Shown here: positions 42,228 through 54,000 of the stretch, piece by piece | How positions within the stretch are numbered: position 1 is the first letter of the stretch | Layout: every line of letters starts with the position of its first letter | Assembly: GCA_022376465.1 (NCBI GenBank) | Contig: JACDTU010000019.1 | Location: 496,001 to 560,000, forward strand | DNA from: Cubamyces lactineus | Taxonomy: Eukaryota > Basidiomycota > Agaricomycetes > Polyporales > Polyporaceae | Length of the DNA stretch: 64,000 nt | Direction: 5' to 3' | Notes under the pieces: generated by a model | Database searches by the model: none | What the model saw: only the letters and a program-made list of their open reading frames with translations | What the model was told of the DNA's origin: nothing | Made by a program: the position numbers and the translations under genes

Positions 42228-43819
42228 ATGCGCGACCTAGCACGCACCCCGAGCCCTACCCCCTCCGAAGCCGAGGTGCTCCATCCAAAGAAGAAGAGGC
42301 GACCGGGTATTCTTCTGAACCTTCTCGATCCTTCGAATTTGAAGGATCCGAAGGAACTGAGTACGTGGTCCGTATCGTGCGCGGCCTCCACATCGCAGCT
42401 GACGTTCTGACTCCAGTTCGCGCCCTCGTCACCTTCGCAATCATCGGCCTCGTGGTGCTCTTCATCATCTACCAGCAAAGGATTGTCGAATGGCTCCGAC
42501 CGTTTGCGGACTGGATGCGCAGGACGCGTGGAGGATGGCTCGTTCCAATCGTCATTCTGATCGTCATGTCCTTCCCACCGGTACGTCGTGCGCCTGCACC
42601 TCTATGTCCGTCTTGATGGCTCACTGGGGTCCTATAGCTGTTTGGCCATGAAATCATTGCAGTACTATGCGGTGACGTGTGGGGCGTGGGCATCGGGTTT
42701 GCCATCGTCGCCGCCGGCACGCTCTTGGGAGAGCTAGCGAACTTCTTGTAAGTTTACGATGCTTGGAGAATAGGGTTGAAGTTCTAAATGACTGACAATG
42801 GTTGGACAGCGTCTTCAAATGGTTCTGCATGTCTCGGGGAAAGAAGTGGGAAGATACAAGGCTTCAATATGCCCTTCTCTCTGAGGTAGTTCGACAAGGA
42901 GGCTTCAAGATTGCGGTCATTGTCCGTCTGTCTGCTATTCCTGGCCACTGTATGTCGCTTTGTTTTCGGACTGGTATAGCTCTGCTAACGCACTTCTTCA
43001 GTGACTACCGCTATATTTGCATTGTGCGGTATGAACGTCTTCGTGTTTCTCGGTGCTGCCATCCTTTCCCTGCCAAAGCAACTCGTGACCGTCTATCTCG
43101 GCGTTGCGCAGAGCGGAGGTAGATTATCTGTTCTCGCTAAACGCTAGATGCCGTTCTCACCCAACTTGTTTCCTAGCTACGGTTAGTTCGAAGACGAAGA
43201 TCGTGAAGACTGTGATCATCGCACTTACCGTGGTCCTCACGATGTTTGCGATGCACTACATTAGGGCGCGGACGGATAAAGTGAGGGAGGTCGTAATCTA
43301 CCGCCGTAGGAAAGCGAGGTACGCACCGGTCCTTCTTTTTCATACTACCGATTTACTTACCAGCTCTACGTCTTTCGTACCCCTAACAATTATAGACAAG
43401 CCAAGCTCAGAACCGCAGCAGGCTTGGACGCGGACCCCGAACTTGGTCTTGGCCCCACTGGCCCCGCCTCTTACCCTCCAGACGCAGTTACACCCATGGA
43501 AGAGCCCGTCAAGCTCGACGTCATTCCACTCCAAGCCCCTCACCCGCAGTACGCCTCGTCATCGCAACAGCCCCCCGCGTATGAGTCCGCGCCCTCCACT
43601 CCTTCCTACGACAGCCGTGCGCAGCCCGCCGCCGGCGGTACGTGGCAGCTCGAGAAGTACCCGCTTGAGATCCCTGAGCTTGGATACGTCGGACGCGGGC
43701 GGACTTTGTCCAGGTCGCCTCAGCCTTCTCCTACACCGTACGGATCTGCAGAGGGTGAAATGTTGGACCCACTATCTTCTGGGGGAGACAATGGTGTAGG
43801 AGGTAAATCTGAGGACTGA
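42228..43819 (+). CDS. TVP38/TMEM64-family Golgi membrane protein (VTT/DedA superfamily, 409 aa)
   Basis: Multi-pass membrane protein of the VTT (SNARE-associated, DedA-like) family; yeast Tvp38 is in Tlg2-positive Golgi vesicles, and relatives act as lipid scramblases. Inferred exons: 42228-42360, 42417-42580, 42638-42747, 42810-42949, 43002-43118, 43177-43318 and 43396-43819; the sum closes at 410 codons. Transmembrane segments: ALVTFAIIGLVVLFIIY, WLVPIVILIVMSFPPLFG, VGIGFAIVAAGTLLGE and others, the VTT core with FKIAVIVRLSAIPGH (the family's conserved R-x-S/I-P-G motif), and IIALTVVLTMFAMHYI. The cytosolic C-terminus (about 275-409) is Pro/Ser-rich and disordered. The frame-shifting 56-nt first intron has a clear branch site (CTGAC) and CCAG end. 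It converges on HET gene 2. Confidence 0.9.
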
Positions 43820-44205
43820 TTTCTATAGCACTTAATCACGAGCTTCGGTGTGCTCAGGCGTGTAGATATAACGACAATCATTAATAGCTAGGATAATAGT
43901 CAGCTTCGGGTCCTAGTTGGAATATATGAATTTATTCGTCTTAGTAACGCTTCATGCGTCGGTCAGGGCAGTGGAGGACCAGGTCACGCAATCGAGAAAT
44001 GATATGGACGTTGTGGTGGACGGCTTCGCCGATGTTATGGGTGGTCGTCTAACACATAGGCTGGAACCTCCAATCGGTTACGATGAGGGAGCGTGCCGAC
44101 AACAATGTCTTCTGGTCAGGATCCCTAGCGAATGCTCACTGTTTGGAGCTTTGTATAGGCGTAGCACAATACAATCTCATCACGAAATCCATCGAGCGAT
44201 TCAGA
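43820..44205. other. Convergent 3' region between TVP38-like gene and HET gene 2
   Basis: About 390 bp, no gene seen; short frames at 43917-44346 are the antisense shadow of the HET 3' exon or spurious. Confidence 0.55.
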
Positions 44206-46595
44206 CTACACAATTATGACGTTACTAGTAGCTGTCCCGCACAACCAGTCGTTATCCCACCCCAACACCCGTGCCTTCTTCTTCCCATCAAACACGAAGC
44301 ACCCGACCCTCCTGAGAACCTTCAGACCATGGTACTCCGCTCGTAGGACTCCGCCAGCCGCTGCGGGAGAAGAAAGGTGCAGGAGAATGCCCCAGCATTC
44401 TGACGAAGGCTCCCTATCAGAATCCCCATCTGTGATCTGCAGCGGAACAGCCCATAGACGTTCGTCGCCGGCATCGCGCTCATTGTCGAAGTATGAATCA
44501 ACCCGAACCGAGGAGTCATCGAAGACGTCTATGCGATGGTTGTTTGAAGGTCTAGTACGCAAAGCATTGCATGGCATCTATGTGGAGGTACGCACCTGAG
44601 ACAAGTGACACCTCGGACCCCTCTACTCTGCACCTGAACATGTGTGCTTGGAGAACGAGATAGCCACTAGCGACGGGCCCGAGGGGAAACGCGAGGTCTT
44701 GTGGTATGCATGCGCAAGTGACCAATGTCGCCATAGCACGCGGATTGAGATGTAGGCCGACGTAGAATGGAGTTGCATGTTCCACGGAAGCCCATGACCA
44801 CGAAGGAGCGACATACTCTGTTCCGGGATCAAGACGCGCTGGTTTGGGAACAAGCCACAGGAGATCGCCAAGGAGATAATCGTCGTTCCAAAGCCCAGCG
44901 ACGTAATCCGACCGCAGAGCTCGTGCGAACAACTCTGCAAGGCCTGCACATGCCACGAGTTTGTCCGATGGGTAGGAGAGCTTGCGGCGAGTATAGTGAT
45001 TGACAACCTCCAGCCATCGTTCCCGAACCTGGATCCATTGCTCTGAGTAACGCGAAGTCGGCCGATCGGGATAGAAGAGCGCTATGGGCAAGCGGGGAAT
45101 GTCATAGGTATTGTCATGCTCAGCTCCGCCGATGTTCTGAGTCTGGGTTTGACACCTGAGCTGCACCGTGTGGGGGCTGAAGACGAGGGTGCGGGTTGAT
45201 AGAAGCGTCTCCTGCAGGCACCACGCCCGCTCGCCGGTATGGAGGTTGCCGTCATTGGTTGTACGGATATCGAGAGACAAGTTCTCGTTCTCGTAGAGCT
45301 GGAGACGTCCGCATTTCACCAGCGGGTCGAAGTAACTAGCTGGACAGACGAATGGGAGGACGAGATCAGGGCGAAGGGGTGTCCGGTCGCTGAGGAAGCC
45401 GTCGCTCGCCTTCTCCGCACTGGCAGCGTCAATCGTGAGGTACGCACGGCTGTAAACGTCGCGCATCAAGGCCAGTTCACGATGTTTGTCTCCCGCAGAA
45501 TCTTGAACGATGCAGAGGCTATCAACCCACAGGAAATCAATACCGAGATGGCGGGTGATGTAGATGGCGTCGCGGATAGTCTGTGGGAGTTTTGTTGAGT
45601 CGATGCTGCACATGTAGGAAGGCAGGTTTGCATCCGTGGTGCGATGGGGCTGGTCCTCAGGTCCCCACACGTAGCTGAGCGCGACGTAGGTGTAGGAGCT
45701 TCCCTTTGTCATAATGAGATGGAGACGATCAAGGTCGCGGCAATTGATGAGGCGAGTCGGTGCAGGACGCGCAGACGACTGCGGGCTCCGATAGGTTGTC
45801 ATGTTTCCGCGGTGATCTGAAGCCCGGGCAAGTAGACGTCTGAGAAAAGATGCAACGGGCTTCAATACTCGAAGAGAAAGCAGTCATCTGGACAAGCTAC
45901 TCACTTGAGCGTCCCTGGAGGTGCAGCCGGAACGCGATTGCCATCTGAAGGATGGACGGAGCGGAGTTTTTGTTCAGATGTCAGTACATCCGAAGAGACG
46001 TGCAAAGGGTGGACGGCCTGGTTATACCCAGTAGGTCTTGAACTCGAGACCTGGCAGCTCTGATGTTCGCGGGCGCATCTCTCAATGCATGCTTTGATCA
46101 TTGACATGGTATGGAGAGATGCTACGTCTGTGAGGCGAGTCCTTCGAGAAATGTATTTAGCAGCAGGGTCGTCTGTACCCAGGATCGCGTCCGTGTTCGT
46201 GTTAGTAATGTCGAGACTGAGAGCACTCGATTACCTAAAAACGCACCTGGAGTTGTGGATACGATGTAACCCGATTTATTCGTTTCAACGTTGTTCACAC
46301 TGACAGTGAGGATCTGGCTGTGCCCCTTTCGTCCGACCCTGATGCACAATGTATCCCCCGACTTCTTCAGATCGACCGCCCCGTTCATCTCCCGTATACA
46401 TTTCACAAGGAACATACACCACGTGCAACCGAATTCTGCACGCAATAACAACTTCGCAGGCGAGATAGTGTACTCGTATCCACCAGTGAGGCCTACTAAA
46501 GGCTTCCCTAGCAGGCCCAGTTGCGCAGCGAATGGTCCATTCCAGCACGAAGGGCAGATGGAAGATGGTCGAGGCGGTAGTGCCATGGATGCCAT
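44206..46595 (-). CDS. HET-domain protein 2 (about 716 aa)
   Basis: Second paralogue of the HET family in this window. Inferred exons, minus strand: 46235-46595, 45905-46127, 44596-45839 and 44206-44528, with introns of 107, 65 and 67 nt; the sum closes at 717 codons. N-terminal cysteine module CPSCW-x-GP ... GCTWC, then CIERCAREHQSC, a Ser/Pro linker, the HET core (YTYVALSYVWGPEDQP, LPQTIRDAI, FLWVDSLCIVQD, LTIDAASAEKASDGF, RAWCLQET) and the C-terminal region (TQNIGGA, LSYPSDKLVACAGLAELFAR, APSWSWAS, RLWAVPL, RRVGCF). The acceptor of the last intron was set by similarity to HET protein 1; the nearer AG at 44552-44553 would cause an early stop. Intact as far as seen. Confidence 0.88.
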
Positions 46596-47570
46596 TCCGG
46601 GAGAGAGAGACGCTGCTCAAGGGTGCTGCGGAACGGACAAGGGAGTGTCGTGGCAAATGCGATAGAATATCTGAGCGGGAGGTTAGTGTAGCGAGACGGC
46701 AATTGGATGTGCAAGGAAGAACTACCTATTTAAAGTCTGGAGAGAGGATGTCTACTGCGAACGCTAGACGCAGTCCCCACAACAGCGCGGCGCTTGATGC
46801 GGTGGGACATTGCTGTGCTCTTCACGACCGTGGGTGTACAATGCCTGCATACAAAGCACCGCATTGATAGGGTAGCCCAACTCCATCGGCGAGCATGAGA
46901 AGACATGTGCCATCTGTCAAATGACGCTGCGCAGTGGGCACTCCAGTCCGAAGAGACTATCTAGCAGGCCTCCGCCTCTTGCAAGATTGGGCAGTAGCCC
47001 AAGATGGTGTCACGCTAGGGTCTCCTCCAAGTTGCTGAAGTGGCTTGCCGTCGCATAGGGTATGGCGCCAAAAGAGAAACATCGTAAATGCAGCGCGATA
47101 AGAGTCGAGACAGCCATAATCGTAGTGGCAACGTCGCAACGAGGAACCCCAGCTTGAATGTGCGAACTTCCCGAAGTGCGATGGTATCACAGGGTGCACT
47201 CCTGGTAAAATGCGCAACGAGAGACGAAGAAGATGTAGATGAAAGAGCTGGTGCTGCTCTGCCAGGAGGAGGCCACCGTCGAGAGTGACGGTCCAGTACT
47301 AGTGCAAACGTACGTAGGCGCTTACTATGTACGAGGCTTCACGGGCGCCTCTGCCCCGGCGATAACAAGTTCAAGTTCAAACCTTGGAGCTCGGTCAATG
47401 TTGGTCAAGTATCGCTGTTCAAGTACGGTCAGCTTGATCTTAAACCTGTTCTACTACGTAGCTCTTCAACCATATCAGTGAAACAATCTCCTCGAGCCTA
47501 ATTCCCTTGGTCCTCGACTACCGCTTTCTCGCGTCTTCGGGGTTCAAGTTTCTATGGAGAGGTGCGGGCA
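46596..47570. other. Intergenic between HET genes 2 and 3, nothing recognised
   Basis: About 1 kb: upstream region of HET gene 2 and 3' region of HET gene 3. Short frames on both strands have no domain. I found no repeat with partners elsewhere in the window. Confidence 0.5.
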
Positions 47571-50032
47571 TTATACAAGCTCAATTCGTGTAGCCGTCTC
47601 GAGTGACCGCTCCTCCCAGTGTAGTTTTGTCGCGTCTCTTGGCGGTATCTCGAAGTATCCGACCCTTCTGAATACCCCAGGCCATGAAGCATACCCAACC
47701 TTCCAAAGGATCTTGCTCAGGTGCTCGTTCTTTGATCCCGGGACCTCACCGATATCTGGCTTGGCACATGGCGTCAGCAGTAAGCCGCTGTATTTGTAGC
47801 CTTCGCCGTCGTCAGCACGGACTCGAACCAGCGGGGTGGCCCACAGCTCCTCGTCAAGAGTATCATCCTTGTAGTGAAGGTCGTACGATAGTTGCACTGA
47901 GAGTACGCCAATGAATCAGCTCGTGCGACGGCTGTCATACGGTAGGCCATTACACCAAGATTCAAACTGCGGTACTCACCTTCAGAAGACTCTTTCAGCA
48001 GGAGAACTGCCTTCTCCTCAGGAAGTGGGCTCTTGACGAACGTCTCATGCTTGCTTGGGACAACTCGCCCTTGAGTGCACTCGAACAAGTGCGCCTGCAG
48101 TACGAGGTGTCCGCTAACGACCGGCCCGAGAGGGAAAGCATTATCTCGCGCCACCGCCATGCATTTGACCACGGCTGCTATAGCTTGTGAACTGCGTATG
48201 TCGTGGTGGTAATAGACTGTCGCATCTTCGAAGGCTGCCCATGACCACGAAGGCGCGAGGTACTCTGCGGGACGAGGGTGGGAGTGCAGTTGGACGTTCC
48301 ACAGAAGATCGTGCACGAGAAAGTCGTCGTTCCATAGCCCAGCCGCATAGTCCGAGCCGAGCGCGCGGGAGAACATCTCCGCGAGGCCGGCGCATGCGAC
48401 GAGCTTGTCCGACGCGTACGAGAGCTTGCGCCGGGAGTAGTCTTCGATGACGTTGTGCCACCGTTCCCGGATGTCGATCCATTCGTCCGAGTAGCGCTCT
48501 ATCCGTCTGTCGGAATGAAGGACAACGTCAGGCAGCCGGGGCGTGTCGCCAAGAACGTCGTGATCAGCTCCGCCGATGTTCTGGGTCATCGTCTGGCATC
48601 TGAGCTGCACAGTCCATGGAGTGAAGATGAGGGACCGAGTCGACAACATGGTCTCCTGCAAGCACCATGCCCGTTGACGGGTGCCGTAGCGGCCATAGCT
48701 GTTCGTTAGAACATCCTGCCCGGCGGAATTGTCGCCAGTCAAAGACCACGCGTAGATTTGCAAACAACCGATCTCCTTGGGAGAGCTCACGGCACCTCTG
48801 GAGGAATCAAATGGGAGGACGAGCCAAGGATTCAAGGGTGGTCTGTCTTCGAGGAAGCCGTCGCTAGCCTTGCCTGCGCTAGCAGCATCGATCGTGAGGT
48901 ATGCGTGGAGGTAGACATCGCGCATTGAGACCAGCTCGCGATGTTTGTCCTCAGGAGAATCTTGGATGATGCAGAGGCTGTCGGCCCACAGAAAGTCAAT
49001 TCCTAGCTCATGCGTGACATGGATCGCGTCGCGGATCGTTTGAGGGAGTAGGGCGGGATCTATACCGTCCGACATGTAGGATGACAGGTTCGCCTCGGTA
49101 GCGCGGTGGGGCTGATTCTCACCCCATACGTAGCTGAGTGCGACGTAAAGCCGGGGTATGCCCTTAGTAAGGACAATGCGCGGGCGTGCAGGACACCTGC
49201 AGTCAACGAGACGGGTTGGCATAAACTGTGGAAGCTCCGGGAACGCCAGATGGAAAAGCCTGTGATAGCAAGTAATCAGTGTCAGTGCTCCGGCAAGTGA
49301 ATATACTGAAGACAAAATGTTGCTCACTCGAGCATATGTGGGGGCGCGATGCTATCACCGTTATCACCGATTGGGGCCGGCAAGGATTCGAAAGTGGGTC
49401 TGGAGGCCTTTGGAAGGAGGGAGAGTAAGCGGCATCAATATACACCCGGTAAGATGGTAAATTCCTGTTGACGATACCTTGCAGCGCGTATGCTCTCGGG
49501 CACATTGTGCAATGCATGCCTTCGCCAAGTTTAACGTACGCTTAGATCCTACATCCGGTAAGCGGGGCCTTCGCGGAATTCGTTTCGCAGCAGGATCGTC
49601 TACGTCTGGGTGTTAGCTGGATCCAATCGCGATGTTGGTCGTAAACGAACCCAGACTTGCGGATACTGCATAGCCCCAGCTGTTGGTCTCGACGCCATCC
49701 ACCACAACACGTAAGATCCATTCCCCCTTCATTCGTCCGGTCCTGATACGCAAAATGCGACCAGCGAACTCTCGTAGACCCTCCAAGTCCTGCTTCGTAT
49801 ACCCGCATCGTTGGAAGACGAAATCGCACCATTTGCAGCCAGAGGCGGCGCGAGACAATAGCGCTGCGGGAGAGATACTATAGACATATCCACCAGCCCA
49901 CGACCAGCGCTGGGTGTCTTCGTTCCAACGTTTCTCCACGGGCCATCTCAGAAGACCTAGGCGCGCCGAAATGGGGCCTTCGAGGCAGGCGGGACAGACG
50001 GAGTACGGCCCCGGCCCCGATGGTAATGTCAT
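47571..50032 (-). CDS. HET-domain protein 3 (about 735 aa)
   Basis: Third HET paralogue. Inferred exons, minus strand: 49651-50032, 49329-49548, 47980-49259 and 47571-47896; introns of 102, 69 and 83 nt; the sum closes at 736 codons. N-terminal cysteine module CPACLEGP ... GCKWC, then CIAQCAREHTRC; the HET core (LYVALSYVWGENQP, LPQTIRDAIHVTHELGIDFLW, SLCIIQDSPEDK, LTIDAASAGKASDGF, RAWCLQET); the C-terminal region (TQNIGGA, LSYASDKLVACAGLAEMFSR, APSWSWAA, ELWATPL, RRVGYFEI). The first intron has a weaker donor (GTTCGT). Same exon architecture as HET gene 2, so the two probably come from a duplication. About 320 residues of the central part are closer to HET 2 than to HET 1 by eye. Confidence 0.88.
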
Positions 50033-51070
50033 GAGTGCGAGGGTAGAACTTGGTGTAGATGTGCGGACGAAAATGTGATCGCAGCAGCGGCCCTACAGAG
50101 CACCTGAGATTCTGCAAGGAGAGAGAAGAGAAAGTTCCAATGCTGCTCCGCGGAGCCTTGACAGTAATATGTACATACTCCAACGAATCACTGGACGGTC
50201 ATGCCCAGCTCGAGAGAACGGGCCGTGGGGTAGCGACGGGCAAAATCGTCGCGCAGATCGCAACAGGCTGTACATGAGGTTGGCGAGTTTGAAATAACAG
50301 TGCTGCGAACGTCTTCTGTATCGACACGAGATATCAAAATGACAGAGCCACGAACTGTCATATAGGCTTGCATTGCCATGGAGTTGCGTGGGACTTGGAA
50401 TGCCAGTACTGCGCTGCGACAGAGAAGTTCATCGTCGAGAGCCAAGTGTACATGGGCGCTTAATACACTAATACACGAATGACGACAATGAGCGCAAGTT
50501 TCATCCGCAAGTAGTACGTATATTGAACGCTGGATTTGCCAGAATATCTGAGCAGGTTTCTGCCACGGCCGAGGTTGACTCAAATTTGGGCCGTATATAT
50601 CGCTGGCTAGCTCGCCGTTACAAGTTCTGAACTTGAAGTCTGCGCAGCGCAACCTCCCCTATCGGAGCCCCTAAGTACGTGCGTCGGAATAATCGGGCCT
50701 CCATTACCCTCGAGCGGGTTGCCTACGGTACGCTACATGGTATACAACGGGGATACAAAACGAGCGGCAGATAATCATAATGGGGGTGTGAGTCTGTGTG
50801 TCTGTGTGTCTGTGTACGAATGCGTGCGTGTGCGCGTGGTGCTGCTGTGCGAGTCGCTACCTCCTACCTCCTACTACGGGTAGCAGCGTCCAGTCCAAGA
50901 GACTATGTGCGGGATTTCTCTATGTAGGCAAGGAAGGAATGGAAGAAGGGAAGAGAAGAGAAGAAATATCACATGTGCGTACGTATCCGGATCCCATGCA
51001 AGGTCGAGCTGGCCACCACACCACGTACCAGCTCCTCATCACCGTCCATCAGCCACGTCCCCTCCTGTAA
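50033..51070. other. Intergenic with GT-rich microsatellite
   Basis: About 1 kb upstream of HET gene 3 and downstream of the phosphatase gene. A 154-residue minus-strand frame (50188-50652) has no domain and I doubt it is a gene. A GT-rich run with repeated TCTGTGTG units lies at 50785-50840. One AAGCGCCCAT motif (reverse orientation) is at 50452. Confidence 0.5.
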
Positions 51071-54000
51071 TCATATCATCTGCTGGTCAATGTAGTGCTG
51101 CAGCGCCGCGCTCAGCCGATCGCGCTCGACCTCCTTCCACCGCGCCATCGCCTGCGCCTTCACGTGCTCCCGCGCCTCATGGTTCACCTGCTTGACGGTG
51201 ATCCTGAACGCCGCGCTGATCGGCCGGTGGTCCGACACGTTCGCCTCCCAGCGGCGGTAATGTAGCTGCTGCACGCGCTCGGGGACGAGCGCGCGCCAGA
51301 GGACGCGGTCGCACCACGCGGGGACGCGCGCCTTCTCGGACGTATCGTACTCGTCTGAACGCCGGTCGTACTTATACGTAGGGGCGAAGGTGAGTGGGCC
51401 CTCGGAGAACGTGCGCAGGCGGAAGCCGCGGTTGAACTTCATCTCCTTCCGGAGCTGGTCGTGGATGAGGAGGTGCTCGAGATCACCAGCCTTGACTGCG
51501 GCGATGACGGCCTCTCGGCGTTGGTCGATACGGTAGTTCATGTCTCCGTTCATCTGTAGGCGAATTCGAGTGAGCCACTGATTCTATCACATATCTCTAG
51601 TGCACTTACGAAGACAATCTCATGGTCGAGTACGGCAGAGCCATCGCCACCGTTCACGTATGCGACGATCTCGTCCGCGGGACTGACCTCGGGCAGAAGA
51701 GTGTTGTCCTCGACGATCGCTTGCGCATCGGCATTCCGCTGCCGGACATGGTGTTGACCGGCGGCAAGATGGCAGTTGATGAAGCACACTGAGGTATCGT
51801 CCACTACAAAGCGCGCGATGATACCCCCCTAGGTAGTGGTCAGCCACGTTGGCATACGATACACACCATCGAGTAGATGTTCAGCTCACCTTGTTGCCGT
51901 ACCTGCCACCCATACCCCGCTTGACAGTCGTGAGTGCAGCGTGCTTCAGCCTGATCTTCTCCGTGTTCTTCACAAACACGCACGTGAACAGCCCGACCAA
52001 GTTCTCTGCGTGGACGACCGTGTACGGGGAGTCGGCGGGCATCGCGCAGCGCACCGCGAGCACGAGGCGGTCGTACCACTTCTTGTACGACGTCGACACC
52101 TTCTGGCTGATCGTCCCGTCCTGGCTCTTGTTCTTCCCGCCGAGCAGAACCGTCTTCGCGGCCATCTTCCGGCTCTCGAGGTCGATCAGCTCCTGCATCC
52201 CGAACGCGATCACGTCTGGGCTGTCGACGCTCGTGAGGACGTCCGTGAGGAAGTTGACGTTTTCGGGCGGGCCTGTGAGCGCGTCGGGTTTTGCGGAGTC
52301 GACATTCCAGGAGACAATGAGGACCGTCATGTCCCGGAACGTGCTGAACTCCGTCTCGCGTTTCAACAGCTCTTGTTCTGTTGCACATTTTAGGTCAGCG
52401 ATTCAGTTTTGCACGCTGGAAGAGAGACTTACCGATCCAATCGATGCCCAACAGCCCGTCCCAGAACCTGAGCTGCTCGTCCCGCCCTACACTATACACC
52501 ACCAACCTGTCCAACTTCTCCATGCTCCACGTATCAACCGCGATCCGGAGGACAGGTAACTTGTCATGCGCCGCCCAACAATTTGTGACCGTCCACGGCT
52601 TCGACGTGATGTCATACGCAGAGATCAAACCCTTGCGCGAGCCCGCCCATAACCGGTCGTTGACGCCCTCGAGGCTCAGCACGTCCGACGCCGACACTTT
52701 CACAATCTCGACGCACTGCGGCGGCCCGCCATCCGAGTCACCTGTCGACCATATGCTGATATGTCCGCCTTCGTGACCAAGGTAGACGTGTCCGGGCTGA
52801 GAGGCGAGTATGGTCCCTGCGGTGACCGCACCTAGATGCTCGGTAGGGAGCAGCGAACGACCTACAGCACCAGGAGTGAAGACGTCGTAGACGCGCACGT
52901 ACGGGCCCCTCGACGTCCCAGGGACCGTCCCGCCTCCATTCGGGTCGCGAGTTGACGTCCATAGCTGACCTCCAAGGAGCTTCGCGAATTCTTGTTTCTC
53001 CGCGATGCGCACCACGCGCGCCTGCAGCGTTGCAAGGTTCATCTCGACGCCCTCTGGGGGCGCGAACACGAGCACCTTCCCGGTGTCGTCCATCGAAACC
53101 ATGGACTGGCCATGTCGGAACATGTGCGTGACTGTATGTGCGTGTATTGCGGGGCGCATGGCAGTGACCACGCTGGTGCGCACGTCAATTTCGAGGAGGT
53201 GCCCGTCCTTCGTGCCTAGCCAGAGGAAATGCCCCCTGTCCTCCATGTTCAGACTAGGGCGGAACTCGAGCGCAGTGATTTTGAAGTCCTTCAGCTTCGT
53301 GTCGAACCCATCCTTGGAATCGAGGTTCCAGACTGGCGACGCCGAGACGGAGAGGTCGTATATCCTGAGGTGGTGATGCGAGGCTACTGCTACAGTGTGT
53401 CCAGACACAGCGACGTAGCCGGTGTACGCGGGTATATGGATGTTGAACTCGGAGTAGTTGTGGCAGTCTACTATAGGTGGCCGACGTGATGCCCGACTAG
53501 CGTCAGGCAGTTGCTCGACCTTGACCTTCGAGTCGTCTTCTTCCTCGGATTCACTCGATGATCCAGACTGTGCACGTCTAGGCGGAGGAAGTTTGTCGCC
53601 CAGGCCGATCGTCCGAGTTGGAGGTGGAAGGTGCCCACCGAACACCTTGCGCTCCGGTGGCGGCAGCGTTGTCGATGACTCTGACGGCGTGTGTGATTCC
53701 AGTTCAACCATGCTCTGGTGGCGAGTAGGTGGACGGCGTGGAGACTGATCGTCAGGAGCAGGCGAGACACCCTTACGCGCGGGCAACGGAGGAGGGGTAA
53801 GCGAACTAGCACTGACAGACGCGGAGGAAGAGGCGGCGATGTTAGCAGTCTGTAGAGACACTTTATGTCGAGGAGGAGGACGGGGAGGAGGAGCTAAGGA
53901 AGGGCGAGGAGATGAGGGCGGATGCAGTGACGATGGTGGCGGCTTGATGACATTGACGTCACTCTCACTGGACGTGCGGCTGCTGCTCGCGCTCGATGAC

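Noticed and set aside
50188..50652. 154-codon minus-strand frame as a gene
   Set aside because: No domain, odd composition, no splice context; lies in the HET 3 upstream region.
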